DNA from: Chloroflexota bacterium
GTDB lineage: Bacteria > Chloroflexota > Limnocylindria > Limnocylindrales > CSP1-4
Assembly: GCA_019637815.1 (NCBI GenBank)
Contig: JAHBUZ010000008.1
Coordinates: 24,593-88,592, forward strand
Reading direction: 5' to 3'
DNA: 64,000 nucleotides
The position numbers and the translations under genes were made by a program. Below, in pieces: positions 50,910-58,811 of the stretch (the stretch's first letter is position 1; every line of letters begins with the position of its first letter). Under the pieces are notes generated by a model. The model made no database searches. It was not told the DNA's origin and saw only the letters and a list, made by a program, of their open reading frames with translations.

Positions 50910-52169
50910 CTAGTTCTGCAGCGCGAGCAGGACGTTGGCGAGGGTGGATGCCCACGCCTCGTCCGCGGTCTCCAGGCCGGCCTCGATGCGGCCCAGGCCG
51001 TTGCCGAACTCACGGTCGATGGCGCGCTCTCGCGGGCCCTCGTAGACCGGGTGCAGCGCCTTCGCCGACTCGGCGAAGATCTTGCCCACCGGTGCGCCCG
51101 AGAAGAACTCGCTGGTGAAGTCCTGGATCTCCGGCGTGTCGTACAGCTCCGGCGTGGACGGGAAGTTGCCGTGGAGCTTGAACACCTCGAGCTGGCGCTC
51201 GGGCGTCAGCAGCCACGCGATCAGGTCATACGCTGCCTGCGCGTTGTCCGAGGCGGCCGGCACGGTCAGCTGGGTCCCACCCCAGTTGCCACCCTTCTCC
51301 GGCGCGGATGCGATGTTCCACTTGCCGGCGGTGTCAGGTGCCTGACCCTGGATGTAGTTCATCATCCAGGCGGGGCAGCCGAGGACGGCGAAGTCGCCGT
51401 TCGCCATGCCCGCGTTCCACTCGGGGCTGAACTGCGAGATGTTCGCCGAGAGACCTGCCTCGATGGCCGCGACGGCGGTCGCCCAGGCCTTCAGGTTCTG
51501 GGGGTTCGTCTCGTAGATGAGTGTGTCCGGGTCGTTCGGCGCGTAGTACTTCTCCGTCCCCTGGTTCTTGACCAGGTTGTACACGCTGCCGCCGGCGGAG
51601 TCGATGAACTTCGCGCCGGTGTTCGCCGCGGTGAACGTCTTGCCGGTCTCGATGAACGCGTCCCAGTCCGGCCAGAGCGCGCTCACCTCGTCCGGATCGG
51701 TGGGCAGACCGGCCGCCTCGAACAGGTCCGTGCGGAAGCACATGGCGATACCGCCGACGTCGGTCGGGATGCCGATGATGGTGCCGTCCGTCGCGACACC
51801 CTGTGCCCAGCGCCAGTCGAGGTACGTCGGCTCGAGCGCCTCCGCGCCGAACTGGCGCAGGTCCGTGAACACCTGGGGCGTGGCCTTGAACAGCGAGTTG
51901 TAGCCCACCTCCACGGCCGCGATATCGGGCACCTCGCCCGCCATCAGCGACGTGAGGAGCGCCTCGTGATGCTCGTCATAGCCCCGCTGGACGATGTTGA
52001 CCTTGATGCCGTGCTCGGCCTCGTACTGGGTGATGAGCTCCTCGAGCCCCATGGCACCGAAGTTCCACAGGTCCAGGGTGACGTCCTGTGCCGCGACCGG
52101 GGCTGCCCCGAACGCCGCTGTGGCGAGCAGGCCGCTCATCGCCACACCGAACACGCGGTTCTTCCGCAT
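50910..52169 (-). CDS. Extracellular sugar-binding protein of an ABC importer
   Basis: This 419-residue solute-binding protein is family 1 (MalE-like). The signal peptide MRKNRVFGVAMSGLLATAAF ends at APVAAQ. No lipobox Cys is seen, so anchoring is unclear. The mature part has VTLDLWNFGAMGLEELITQY, GIPTDVGGIAMCFRTDLFEA, WPDWDAFIETGKTFT and the typical NAQAAYDLIAWLLTPERQ. GGAGGAGG precedes ATG 52169. The first gene of the operon, it is transcribed from a promoter overlapped by the LacI-type operator. Confidence 0.92.
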   Translation of the reverse strand: MRKNRVFGVAMSGLLATAAFGAAPVAAQDVTLDLWNFGAMGLEELITQYEAEHGIKVNIVQRGYDEHHEALLTSLMAGEVPDIAAVEVGYNSLFKATPQVFTDLRQFGAEALEPTYLDWRWAQGVATDGTIIGIPTDVGGIAMCFRTDLFEAAGLPTDPDEVSALWPDWDAFIETGKTFTAANTGAKFIDSAGGSVYNLVKNQGTEKYYAPNDPDTLIYETNPQNLKAWATAVAAIEAGLSANISQFSPEWNAGMANGDFAVLGCPAWMMNYIQGQAPDTAGKWNIASAPEKGGNWGGTQLTVPAASDNAQAAYDLIAWLLTPERQLEVFKLHGNFPSTPELYDTPEIQDFTSEFFSGAPVGKIFAESAKALHPVYEGPRERAIDREFGNGLGRIEAGLETADEAWASTLANVLLALQN

Positions 52170-52262
52170 GGTTCCTCCTCCTCGGTCCGACTCGGACCGC
52201 AAGCGCTGCTGGACCTTCGGGCGATCGTGTCGTGCGTGACTCGGTCGCGGTCCGGTTGCGGA

Positions 52263-52291
52263 TTGATAGCACGGACTGTAAGCGCTTGCAA
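52263..52291 (-). promoter_or_regulatory. Sugar-operon promoter
   Basis: On the minus strand TTGCAA (52291-52286) and an extended TGC-TATCAA (52268-52263) are separated by 17 bp. The LacI-type operator covers the -35 and most of the spacer, which fits repression by occlusion. Confidence 0.65.
52277..52290. promoter_or_regulatory. LacI-family operator
   Basis: TGTAAGCGCTTGCA is a near-perfect palindrome with the central CG pair typical of LacI/GalR-family operators. It lies between the divergent sugar operon and the lacI gene. Confidence 0.75.
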
Positions 52292-52314
52292 CCCCTTTCG
52301 GCACCGCCGCGCGA

Positions 52315-52320
52315 TATCCT
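52315..52320 (+). promoter_or_regulatory. TATCCT -10 box, leaderless lacI gene
   Basis: TATCCT ends exactly 6 nt before ATG 52327, without a ribosome binding site. The operator lies about 25 bp upstream of it, so the repressor may also limit its own synthesis. Confidence 0.5.
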
Positions 52321-52326
52321 GCGGTC

Positions 52327-53553
52327 ATGGAGGGAGATCGACGCAGTGCGCCGACCGAGGGTCGGAGGGATCGGGCCGCGCCTGTGGCACGTTCCGGACG
52401 AGCGGCACCGGCCGGGCGTCCTGCCCGGACCGCGCGCGCCGCCCGGACCGCGCGGCCCACGATCTTCGATGTGGCCGCGCTGGCGGGTGTCTCGTACTCC
52501 ACCGTGTCGCGGGTCATCAACGACCAGCCCCACGTCCACGAGGACACCCGGCAACGGGTCCGGGTCGCGATGGCGCACCTGGGCTACACGGCGCATGTCT
52601 CCGCGCGCGCCCTGGCCAGCGGTCGCACGGGTGCCATCGGCCTGCTCGCCCTGGAGCTGGAGAGCAGCTTCTTCACGGCCATCATCCGGGGTGTGGACGA
52701 GCAGGCGGCGCATGTGGGCTTCGACCTGCTGCTGTGCACCACGCACGACCGGCGAGAGAAGGAAGCGCAGTACGTGGCGCGTCTGTCCCACGGCATGGTG
52801 GATGGGCTGCTCATCATCCTGCCGCGGGCCATGCCCGACTACGTGGGCAGGCTCCGCTCGGAGCGCTTCCCGTTCGTGATCATCGACCACGACGAGGATG
52901 CACCCGGCTGTGACGTGATCGCGGCCGACAATCGAGGCGGCGCGCGCCAGGCGGTCGCGCACCTCGCGGAGCTGGGACATCGACGCATCGCGATCATCAC
53001 CGGCGACCCGGTCGCCGGCTCGAGCCATCAACGCGTGCTGGGCTATCGCGATGCGCTTGCCGCCGCAGGCCTGCCCTTCGATGAGACGCTCGTCGCCCAG
53101 GGCGACTTCCTGGAGCCGCGGGCCCACCTCGCCACGCTCCAGCTGATGCGCCAGGCGGCACCGCCGACGGCCATCTTCGCGTCGAGCGACCTCGCCGCGT
53201 TCGGGGTCATGCGCGCCGCACGCGAGCTGGGGATGCGCGTGCCGGACGACCTCTCCGTGGTGGGGTTCGATGACATCCCCGAGGCGTCCTACGTGGGTCC
53301 GCCCCTCACGACCGTCATCCAGCCCCTCCGCGAGATGGGACGTGCCGGGGTGCGCCGTCTCGCGGAGCTGGTGCGCGACCAGACGGAGCCCGCGATGCGC
53401 ATGATCCTGCACACCACGCTCATGGTCCGCGGCACGACCGCCCCACCACCCGAGCGTCTCGCCACCCGCCGTCGCGGGACCGGGATCGCTGCGGCAGGTG
53501 CATCGGTCGCGGCCGCCGTGGCCGCTGCGTCGCGCTCCCGGAGTCGCGACTGA
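52327..53553 (+). CDS. LacI-family transcriptional repressor
   Basis: This 408-residue regulator has the helix-turn-helix [20 protein letters not shown] and hinge helix [17 protein letters not shown]. The periplasmic-binding-protein-like core includes [31 protein letters not shown] and [18 protein letters not shown] 45-residue Arg/Ala/Pro-rich extension precedes the DNA-binding domain, and an Ala/Arg tail ends the protein. The TATCCT box 6 nt before ATG 52327 supports the extended start. It very likely controls the divergent beta-glucoside operon. The effector is probably the imported sugar. Confidence 0.92.
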   Translation: MEGDRRSAPTEGRRDRAAPVARSGRAAPAGRPARTARAARTARPTIFDVAALAGVSYSTVSRVINDQPHVHEDTRQRVRVAMAHLGYTAHVSARALASGRTGAIGLLALELESSFFTAIIRGVDEQAAHVGFDLLLCTTHDRREKEAQYVARLSHGMVDGLLIILPRAMPDYVGRLRSERFPFVIIDHDEDAPGCDVIAADNRGGARQAVAHLAELGHRRIAIITGDPVAGSSHQRVLGYRDALAAAGLPFDETLVAQGDFLEPRAHLATLQLMRQAAPPTAIFASSDLAAFGVMRAARELGMRVPDDLSVVGFDDIPEASYVGPPLTTVIQPLREMGRAGVRRLAELVRDQTEPAMRMILHTTLMVRGTTAPPPERLATRRRGTGIAAAGASVAAAVAAASRSRSRD

Positions 53554-53555
53554 CC

Positions 53556-54818
53556 GTGGCACCGGGGGATCCCTCGTCCGGGGCGACGTCCTATCGCACC
53601 CTGCTCGCCATCCCCGGGCTGGCGCAGGTCGTGCTGTCCATGCAGCTGGCGCGTGTCGCCCAGTCGATGCTGGGCGTGGCCATCGTGCTGTTCTCGCTCG
53701 CGGAGTACGACTCGCCGGCCATCGCGGGCATCGTCACGTTCGCGAGCCTCGTGCCGGGCCTCCTGCTGAGCCCGATCGCGGGTGCCCTGCTCGACCGGCA
53801 CGGTCGGGTCCGGCTCATCTCGCTGGACTACCTGGTGGCCATGAGCACGATGCTCCTGGTGGGCGGGCTCGCCCTCGCAGGGCTGCTGTCCGCGGGCCTG
53901 CTGGTGATCATCGCGGCCGTGGCGTCGATCACCGGTCCGCTGTCCCAGACCGGGTTGCGCAGCCTGTTCCCGCTCATGGCGCCCCGTCACCTGTGGGAGC
54001 GCGTCAACGCCCTCGACTCGAGCGGCTACGTGGTGGCGACCATCCTCGGGCCGCCGCTCGCGGCGGTGCTGGTCGCATTGCTCGGACCGCGGATCGCGGT
54101 CATGACCATCGGGGTGCCCTATCTGGTGGCGGCGCTCGTGCTCATCGGCGTGCGTGAGCCATCGGGCGCACCGTCGTCGTCGGGCCGCCTCCTCGCCGAC
54201 GCGTGGGAGGGCATCCGCTACACGTGGTCGAACCGGTCGCTGCGGGGCCTTGGCTTCTCCATCTCGACACTCAACGTGGCGGGTGGCGTGACGACCATCG
54301 TGGTACCGCTCATCGTGCTCCAGCGGCTGGGTGGCTCGGAGGCCATGGTGGGGCTCGTGTTCGCACTGTCGGGCATCGCGGGGGTGGTCGCGGTGGTCGC
54401 CTCCGGTCGTCTCGATTCACGGGGGCGGGAGTGGCGGCTGCTGGTGACGCCGATGGCCTTCATGGGGCCCGCCACGCTGCTCATGCTCCTCGCGAGCCAG
54501 CCGACCGATGTCACGATGGGCTACCTCGCGCTGGCCGCCACGCTGGTCATCATCGGCCTGCTGAACGGCCCCCTGGACATCGGCCTGTTCACGATGCGCC
54601 AGCGACGCACCGACCCGGCGATGCTGGGCCGGGCGTTCGCGGTCTCCATGGCCTTCAACTTCCTGGGCTATCCCATCGGCTCGGCGATCGCGGGCTTCGT
54701 CGCGGCCGAGTCCATCGAGGCGGCCATCTGGATCGGTGTCGTGGCGTGTCTCGTCGCGACCCTGTTCGCCGCGTTCCTGGTGCCGCGCACGGACGACCGA
54801 CCGACGGCAGCGCGCTGA
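53556..54818 (+). CDS. Major facilitator superfamily transporter
   Basis: This 420-residue protein has about twelve hydrophobic helices. It resembles the enterobactin-exporter/macrolide-efflux type of MFS, with the loop 2-3 motif GALLDRHGRVRLISLDYL and a DSSGYVVATILGPPLAAVLV segment. A central loop of about 30 residues (near 205-235) separates the two halves. GTG 53556 lies two nt after the lacI stop, so it is probably co-transcribed with the repressor. Export of a sugar derivative or drug is possible; the substrate is unknown. Confidence 0.87.
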   Translation: MAPGDPSSGATSYRTLLAIPGLAQVVLSMQLARVAQSMLGVAIVLFSLAEYDSPAIAGIVTFASLVPGLLLSPIAGALLDRHGRVRLISLDYLVAMSTMLLVGGLALAGLLSAGLLVIIAAVASITGPLSQTGLRSLFPLMAPRHLWERVNALDSSGYVVATILGPPLAAVLVALLGPRIAVMTIGVPYLVAALVLIGVREPSGAPSSSGRLLADAWEGIRYTWSNRSLRGLGFSISTLNVAGGVTTIVVPLIVLQRLGGSEAMVGLVFALSGIAGVVAVVASGRLDSRGREWRLLVTPMAFMGPATLLMLLASQPTDVTMGYLALAATLVIIGLLNGPLDIGLFTMRQRRTDPAMLGRAFAVSMAFNFLGYPIGSAIAGFVAAESIEAAIWIGVVACLVATLFAAFLVPRTDDRPTAAR

Positions 54819-54886
54819 GCGCGCCCGGGGCCGCCGGACTCGAGGGCCGGGAGGATCGCGTCGGCTGCGGACCCGCGTGCCGGGCA

Positions 54887-54909
54887 GGGCTGGGCCGATG
54901 CGCCAGCCC
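54887..54909. terminator. Hairpin between convergent MFS and DUF5666 genes
   Basis: GGGCTGG/CCAGCCC pair across a 9-nt loop in the 105-nt gap. It can serve both directions. There is no T tract. Confidence 0.45.
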
Positions 54910-54923
54910 GGCCCGGATCGATC

Positions 54924-55775
54924 TCAGGCGGCGGGCGGCGGGCTGGTATCGGGCACGGGCTCGGGCGTGGGAACGTTCGGTCGCACGAGACGTCGACCGC
55001 TCGTGGTCACGCGCGTCGCATCGATGGCACCGTCGTCGGCGCGCACGCCCTGGACGGTGACCTGGGCGCCGACCGCGAGCGCTTCCAGGCTGCTGGTCCG
55101 GCCGCGGAGCGTGCACCACGTCGTGCTGTCCGAGACCCGCACGATCTGCGCGGTGCCGTTGCGCAGGGTGATGGTGAAGCCGTCCGGCGCAGTGGCGGCC
55201 ACCCGGCCACTCGCCGTATCGAGCGCCACCACGATGCCGCGCACGCTCCAGGTCCCATCGGCGGCACGTGCCTGGGTCACCTGGACCCGGGCGCCGACGG
55301 TGAGATCCGCGAGCGTGATGGCGATGCCGCCCCGGGTGATGGGCACATCCGTGGTGTCGATGTCCCGCGTCCAGCCATCCGGGGTCGTGAGCGTCACCAC
55401 GCTGCCCGTGATGGCGGTCACGGTGGGGGTGCGCACGATGACCACGCCCCCGTCACCCGGCACACCGGGCACCCGTCGGTCACCGCCACGCTGCACACCC
55501 TGCCGCGGTCCGATGCCCCAGCCACGTCCGGTCCGTCGATCCATGCGTCGCTCGACCCGGCGCTGGCTGCCGCGCTGCGACCGTTCGACACCCCGGACCC
55601 GCAGGTCGCAGCTCGCGGTCGTGCCCGTCGATGGGCTCGCGGACGCATCGGGCACGGGCGAGGCGGCCGGGGACTGCGCCAGCCCGCTGCCCGTGATGAG
55701 GACCACGGCCGCGCACGCGGCGCCAAGAGGGGCCAGCCGGCGAGTGCGTCGCCGGGAGATGACGTTCCGATCCAT
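54924..55775 (-). CDS. Exported protein with DUF5666-like domains (member 1)
   Basis: This 283-residue protein has a signal or anchor (LAPLGAACAAVVLITGSGLA). An Arg-rich, low-complexity stretch of about 60 residues follows (RSQRGSQRRVERRMDRRTGR). Two beta-barrel-like repeats of DUF5666 type come next, seen as VTAITGSVVTLTTPDGWTRD with LADLTVGARVQVTQARAADG, and GRVAATAPDGFTITLRNGT with LEALAVGAQVTVQGVRADDG. GGAGGT lies five nt before ATG 55775. It is divergent from a paralogue, with response-regulator-like boxes between them. The function is unknown. Confidence 0.8.
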   Translation of the reverse strand: MDRNVISRRRTRRLAPLGAACAAVVLITGSGLAQSPAASPVPDASASPSTGTTASCDLRVRGVERSQRGSQRRVERRMDRRTGRGWGIGPRQGVQRGGDRRVPGVPGDGGVVIVRTPTVTAITGSVVTLTTPDGWTRDIDTTDVPITRGGIAITLADLTVGARVQVTQARAADGTWSVRGIVVALDTASGRVAATAPDGFTITLRNGTAQIVRVSDSTTWCTLRGRTSSLEALAVGAQVTVQGVRADDGAIDATRVTTSGRRLVRPNVPTPEPVPDTSPPPAA

Positions 55776-55834
55776 ACAGGACCTCCATGGGATGGGCGCC
55801 GTTCGCCCAGCATCGCGCATGGGAGCACATCCGT

Positions 55835-55851
55835 CTGAGAACGCCATGAGA
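55835..55851 (-). promoter_or_regulatory. Response-regulator-like box 1 between the DUF5666 genes
   Basis: CTGAGA (55835) and ATGAGA (55846) have an 11-bp period, 60 nt upstream of ATG 55775. The orientation is the same as at htrA and the response-regulator gene. Confidence 0.5.
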
Positions 55852-55978
55852 GCACCTGCCCGAAGGCATCCCGACGGCACCTCACCGGGACGCTCCGCCA
55901 CCGCCCGTCCGGCGATGGGGCGCCGGAAATCAGGGACGTCCCCACCCGTGGGCGGTCGGCTCCGCCCCCCGCCCTTCC

Positions 55979-55995
55979 CTGAGTGGCGGCTGAGA
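55979..55995. promoter_or_regulatory. Response-regulator-like box 2
   Basis: CTGAGT (55979) and CTGAGA (55990) have an 11-bp period in the middle of the divergent region. Confidence 0.5.
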
Positions 55996-56047
55996 ACCCG
56001 CTCGGCGTCCTCCGACGCGTGCCCGTGCGGCCGGACATGAGGGTCCG

Positions 56048-56071
56048 CTGAGAGGCCGATGTGATCCTCAG
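56048..56071. promoter_or_regulatory. Response-regulator-like box 3
   Basis: CTGAGA (56048) and ATGTGA (56059) have an 11-bp period; an inverted CTCAG follows at 56067-56071. It lies 84 nt upstream of the plus-strand DUF5666 gene. Confidence 0.4.
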
Positions 56072-56154
56072 GAGCCCCTCACGCACACCCGCTGCCATAC
56101 GCCACAGCAGGCCGGCACCCGACCGGCCACGCACCACACACGGAGGTCCATGAC

Positions 56155-56913
56155 ATGGACGACCACGTCTGGCGATCCCGACGCACCATCCGCGCCGGCG
56201 CCACTACCGCGGCACTCGCCGCGACGCTCCTGCTGGGCGGTGCCGCCGCCGCCCAGGACACCGGCACCGAGCCAGCGGTGCCGACCATCCCCGCTGACAC
56301 GGGGGTCCAGCAGCCGGGTGTCGCCCTGGGGCCGAGCCGTGATGGCTCGGGCGCCATGGGCGGTCGATCGGAGCGCGGTGATCGAGGCAGCCAGGGTGGC
56401 CGATCCGGTGGCCCGGGCGATGCTCGCGGTGGCGGTCGGTCGGGCGGCTCCCAGCTCGGCATCTCGACCGGGCGCGGCTCGGTCGAAGTCGTGGCCAACG
56501 ACGGCACGAGCCTCACGCTCCAGACCGCCGATGGCTGGACCCGCACCATCGACACCACGGGCGTGGTCCTCACCGCGGACGGCGCCACCATCACGCTCGC
56601 CGACATCGCGGTGGGCGACGACGTGCGCATCGTCCAGACCCGCAACGCCGATGGCAGCTACACCGTCACCGGCATCCAGCTCCAGCCGACCCGGGTGTCC
56701 GGGAGCGTGACGGCCGTCAGCACCGACGGCTTCACGATGACCGAGTCCGATGGCACGGTCGTCACGGTGCGTGTCTCCGACACGACCACGTGGCGCATCC
56801 GGGGTGACTCCACGCCCAGCCTCGCCGACCTCACCGCGGGCATGTCCATCACGGTGACCGGGGATGCCCAGGCGGACGGGAGCATCGACGCGACGAGCGT
56901 GACGGTGCGCTGA
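56155..56913 (+). CDS. Exported protein with DUF5666-like domains (member 2)
   Basis: This 252-residue protein has a signal peptide (AGATTAALAATLLLGGAAAA). A Gly/Arg/Ser-rich disordered region spans about residues 60-100. Two DUF5666-type repeats follow: VEVVANDGTSLTLQTADGWT with LADIAVGDDVRIVQTRNADG, and GSVTAVSTDGFTMTESDGT with LADLTAGMSITVTGDAQADG. GGAGGT lies seven nt before ATG 56155. It is a clear paralogue of the divergent gene (shared DGWTR.IDTT, VRVSDTTTW). The regulatory boxes between them suggest joint control by the nearby two-component system. Confidence 0.82.
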   Translation: MDDHVWRSRRTIRAGATTAALAATLLLGGAAAAQDTGTEPAVPTIPADTGVQQPGVALGPSRDGSGAMGGRSERGDRGSQGGRSGGPGDARGGGRSGGSQLGISTGRGSVEVVANDGTSLTLQTADGWTRTIDTTGVVLTADGATITLADIAVGDDVRIVQTRNADGSYTVTGIQLQPTRVSGSVTAVSTDGFTMTESDGTVVTVRVSDTTTWRIRGDSTPSLADLTAGMSITVTGDAQADGSIDATSVTVR

Positions 56914-57119
56914 TCGCGGCGGGACGTCCCGCGTGGCGGCGCAGCGGCGTCGTCACGGGACGCCCGATCCAGCGGGTCCGTCCAGGTGTCCTCCATCTGG
57001 CGGGCCCGCTCGGTCCATGTGACACTTCCGCATCCGGCGCGTCCGGTAGGGATGAGGATGCATCGCTCCCGGTGCGTGGGCACCACGAGCGGTGCGGTCC
57101 GATCGATCCCGGAGGCCCC

Positions 57120-58562
57120 ATGACCCGACCGACCCTTCCCCCACCCGAGGGTGGACCCCCCGACCCATCGATGGCTGCCCGTCCATCGCCCCCGCCCGCT
57201 CGTCCGCCCGTGCCGGGATCCGGCATGCCGCCCATCCCACCCCAGGGCGCCTGGCCCCAGCCACCGCGCGACTGGTTGCTCCAGGGTGGCCCACCGGCGG
57301 ACCCGCGGGACCCGTGGCAGCAGCCTGGGCAGCCCGGCGCCGGAGGTCCGCCCGCGAGCGTCGGTGGTCCGTGGCCGCCAGCCGCGCAGGGATGGGCCCC
57401 GCCCCCACGGGGACCGGCGGACACGGCACCTGGCTGGGCACCACCGCCGGAGCCGTGGGGCCAGACCGGCTGGGCGCCGCCGCCGGGTCCCGTGTCGCCG
57501 CATCCGGGTGGGATGCCTCCGGCGGGGCCACCGCCATCCGTCCGTCGTCGTCGCGCTCGCTGGCCATGGGTGCTGGCGACGGTCGCCATCGCCATCGTCG
57601 TGGCGGTCGGTGGCTGGGCGAACGTGCTGGGGGTCCGGGATCGTGCGGAGGGTCTCTGGGATCGCATCGACCTCGCGCTCCATCCGCCAGCCGACCGGGC
57701 GGGCGTGCCGACCATCCAGGTGACCCCGCCGCCGGATGAGCTGCCGGACGACGCGGACGTGGCGACCGCCGATCCGTCCGAGGAGGTGGTCCTGGTCGCG
57801 GACATCGACCCGACGCCCAGCCCGAGGCCGACACGGACGCCGGTCGCGCAGCCGAGCGATGGCGTCATCGCGACGCCCGCACCGACGCCCTCGCCGAGCC
57901 CGACACCTCGACCGCAGCGTCGCGCGGTCCGGCTGACGCTCGATGCGGCGAACCCGAAGACGACGTTCGCGTCCCAGGTGGACAACACCATGTGTGCCGC
58001 CGCCGGACTCCAGATGGTCCTCGCGATGCATCGCCAGGCTCCCACCACCGATGGCTTCCAGCGCCGGCTCCACGCGCGTCTCGACGAGTGGGAGACCCGC
58101 GCGGACGCCAAGGCAGGCGGCTGGGGTCCATCCGCGATGGCCGAGGCGCTCGCGGCGTATGGCGTCCACGGGTACGAGGTGCGCGCCTACCAGAACCGCA
58201 ACCAGGCGCTGCGCGAGTCGGCCGCCGCGATGGTCCGGACCGGCGCGCCGGCGATCCTCATCGCGTGGCGCGGCGCGCACACCTGGATCATGACCGGGTT
58301 CCGCGCGGACGGCGATCCGACCGTGTTCGGGAACGCACGCATCAGCGGCATCGAGGTGTTCGACCCGTGGTATCCCCGCGTGTCGACGATCTGGGGCCCA
58401 TCCGACCCGCCGGGCACGCTCCAGGACCTCTCGGAGATCAAGCGCAACTTCCTGGAGTGGCACCGGCCGGAGGGTCGATATCCGGAGCGGGACGGGCAGT
58501 ACCTCGTGGTGGTGCCCACGATCCCGCTGCGGGACCAGCTGGGGAACGCCGACCGCGGCTGA
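57120..58562 (+). CDS. Membrane-anchored C39-like cysteine peptidase
   Basis: This 480-residue protein has a long Pro/Gly-rich cytoplasmic segment of about 140 residues and one transmembrane helix (WPWVLATVAIAIVVAVGGWA). A Pro/Thr-rich outer spacer leads to a peptidase_C39_2-like domain from about residue 275. The catalytic Cys is in VDNTMCAAAGLQMVLAMH (Cys292), the His in RGAHTWIMTGF (His387) and the Asp in EVFDPWYP. GGAGG precedes ATG 57120. Proteolysis of surface proteins is inferred. Alternatively it could act on exported peptides, but no ABC exporter is linked to it. Confidence 0.8.
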   Translation: MTRPTLPPPEGGPPDPSMAARPSPPPARPPVPGSGMPPIPPQGAWPQPPRDWLLQGGPPADPRDPWQQPGQPGAGGPPASVGGPWPPAAQGWAPPPRGPADTAPGWAPPPEPWGQTGWAPPPGPVSPHPGGMPPAGPPPSVRRRRARWPWVLATVAIAIVVAVGGWANVLGVRDRAEGLWDRIDLALHPPADRAGVPTIQVTPPPDELPDDADVATADPSEEVVLVADIDPTPSPRPTRTPVAQPSDGVIATPAPTPSPSPTPRPQRRAVRLTLDAANPKTTFASQVDNTMCAAAGLQMVLAMHRQAPTTDGFQRRLHARLDEWETRADAKAGGWGPSAMAEALAAYGVHGYEVRAYQNRNQALRESAAAMVRTGAPAILIAWRGAHTWIMTGFRADGDPTVFGNARISGIEVFDPWYPRVSTIWGPSDPPGTLQDLSEIKRNFLEWHRPEGRYPERDGQYLVVVPTIPLRDQLGNADRG

Positions 58563-58570
58563 CCCACACG

Positions 58571-58772
58571 GGCGGGGCGGGGAGTGGCCGCCAGGCGGAA
58601 AGTGGCCGCCCACGCGGGGAGTGGCCGCCCAGACGGAGAAGTGGCCGCCGCCGGGCCGGGAGTGCGTCGCCCGGCGGGGAGTGGCCGCTCCACCGGGACG
58701 CGCCGCCGCCCAGGCGGGGAAGCGGCCGCCCAGGCGGGGAAGCGGCCGCCCGGCGGGAAGTGCCGCCCACCA
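58571..58772 (+). repeat. Degenerate ~20-bp tandem repeats after the C39 gene
   Basis: About ten units of 17-22 bp have the consensus GGCGGGGAGTGGCCGCCCA, starting nine nt after the stop codon. The unit resembles that after the LCP gene at 39.8 kb. Neither array codes for a recognisable protein. Confidence 0.8.
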
Positions 58773-58811
58773 GGGACGGGGCCACTCGTCGGCCATCTCC
58801 CCGCGCCACGG

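Noticed and set aside
58571..58772. Possible CRISPR array
   Set aside because: Units are back-to-back, imperfect and about 20 bp, without unique spacers of constant length, and no cas gene is nearby.
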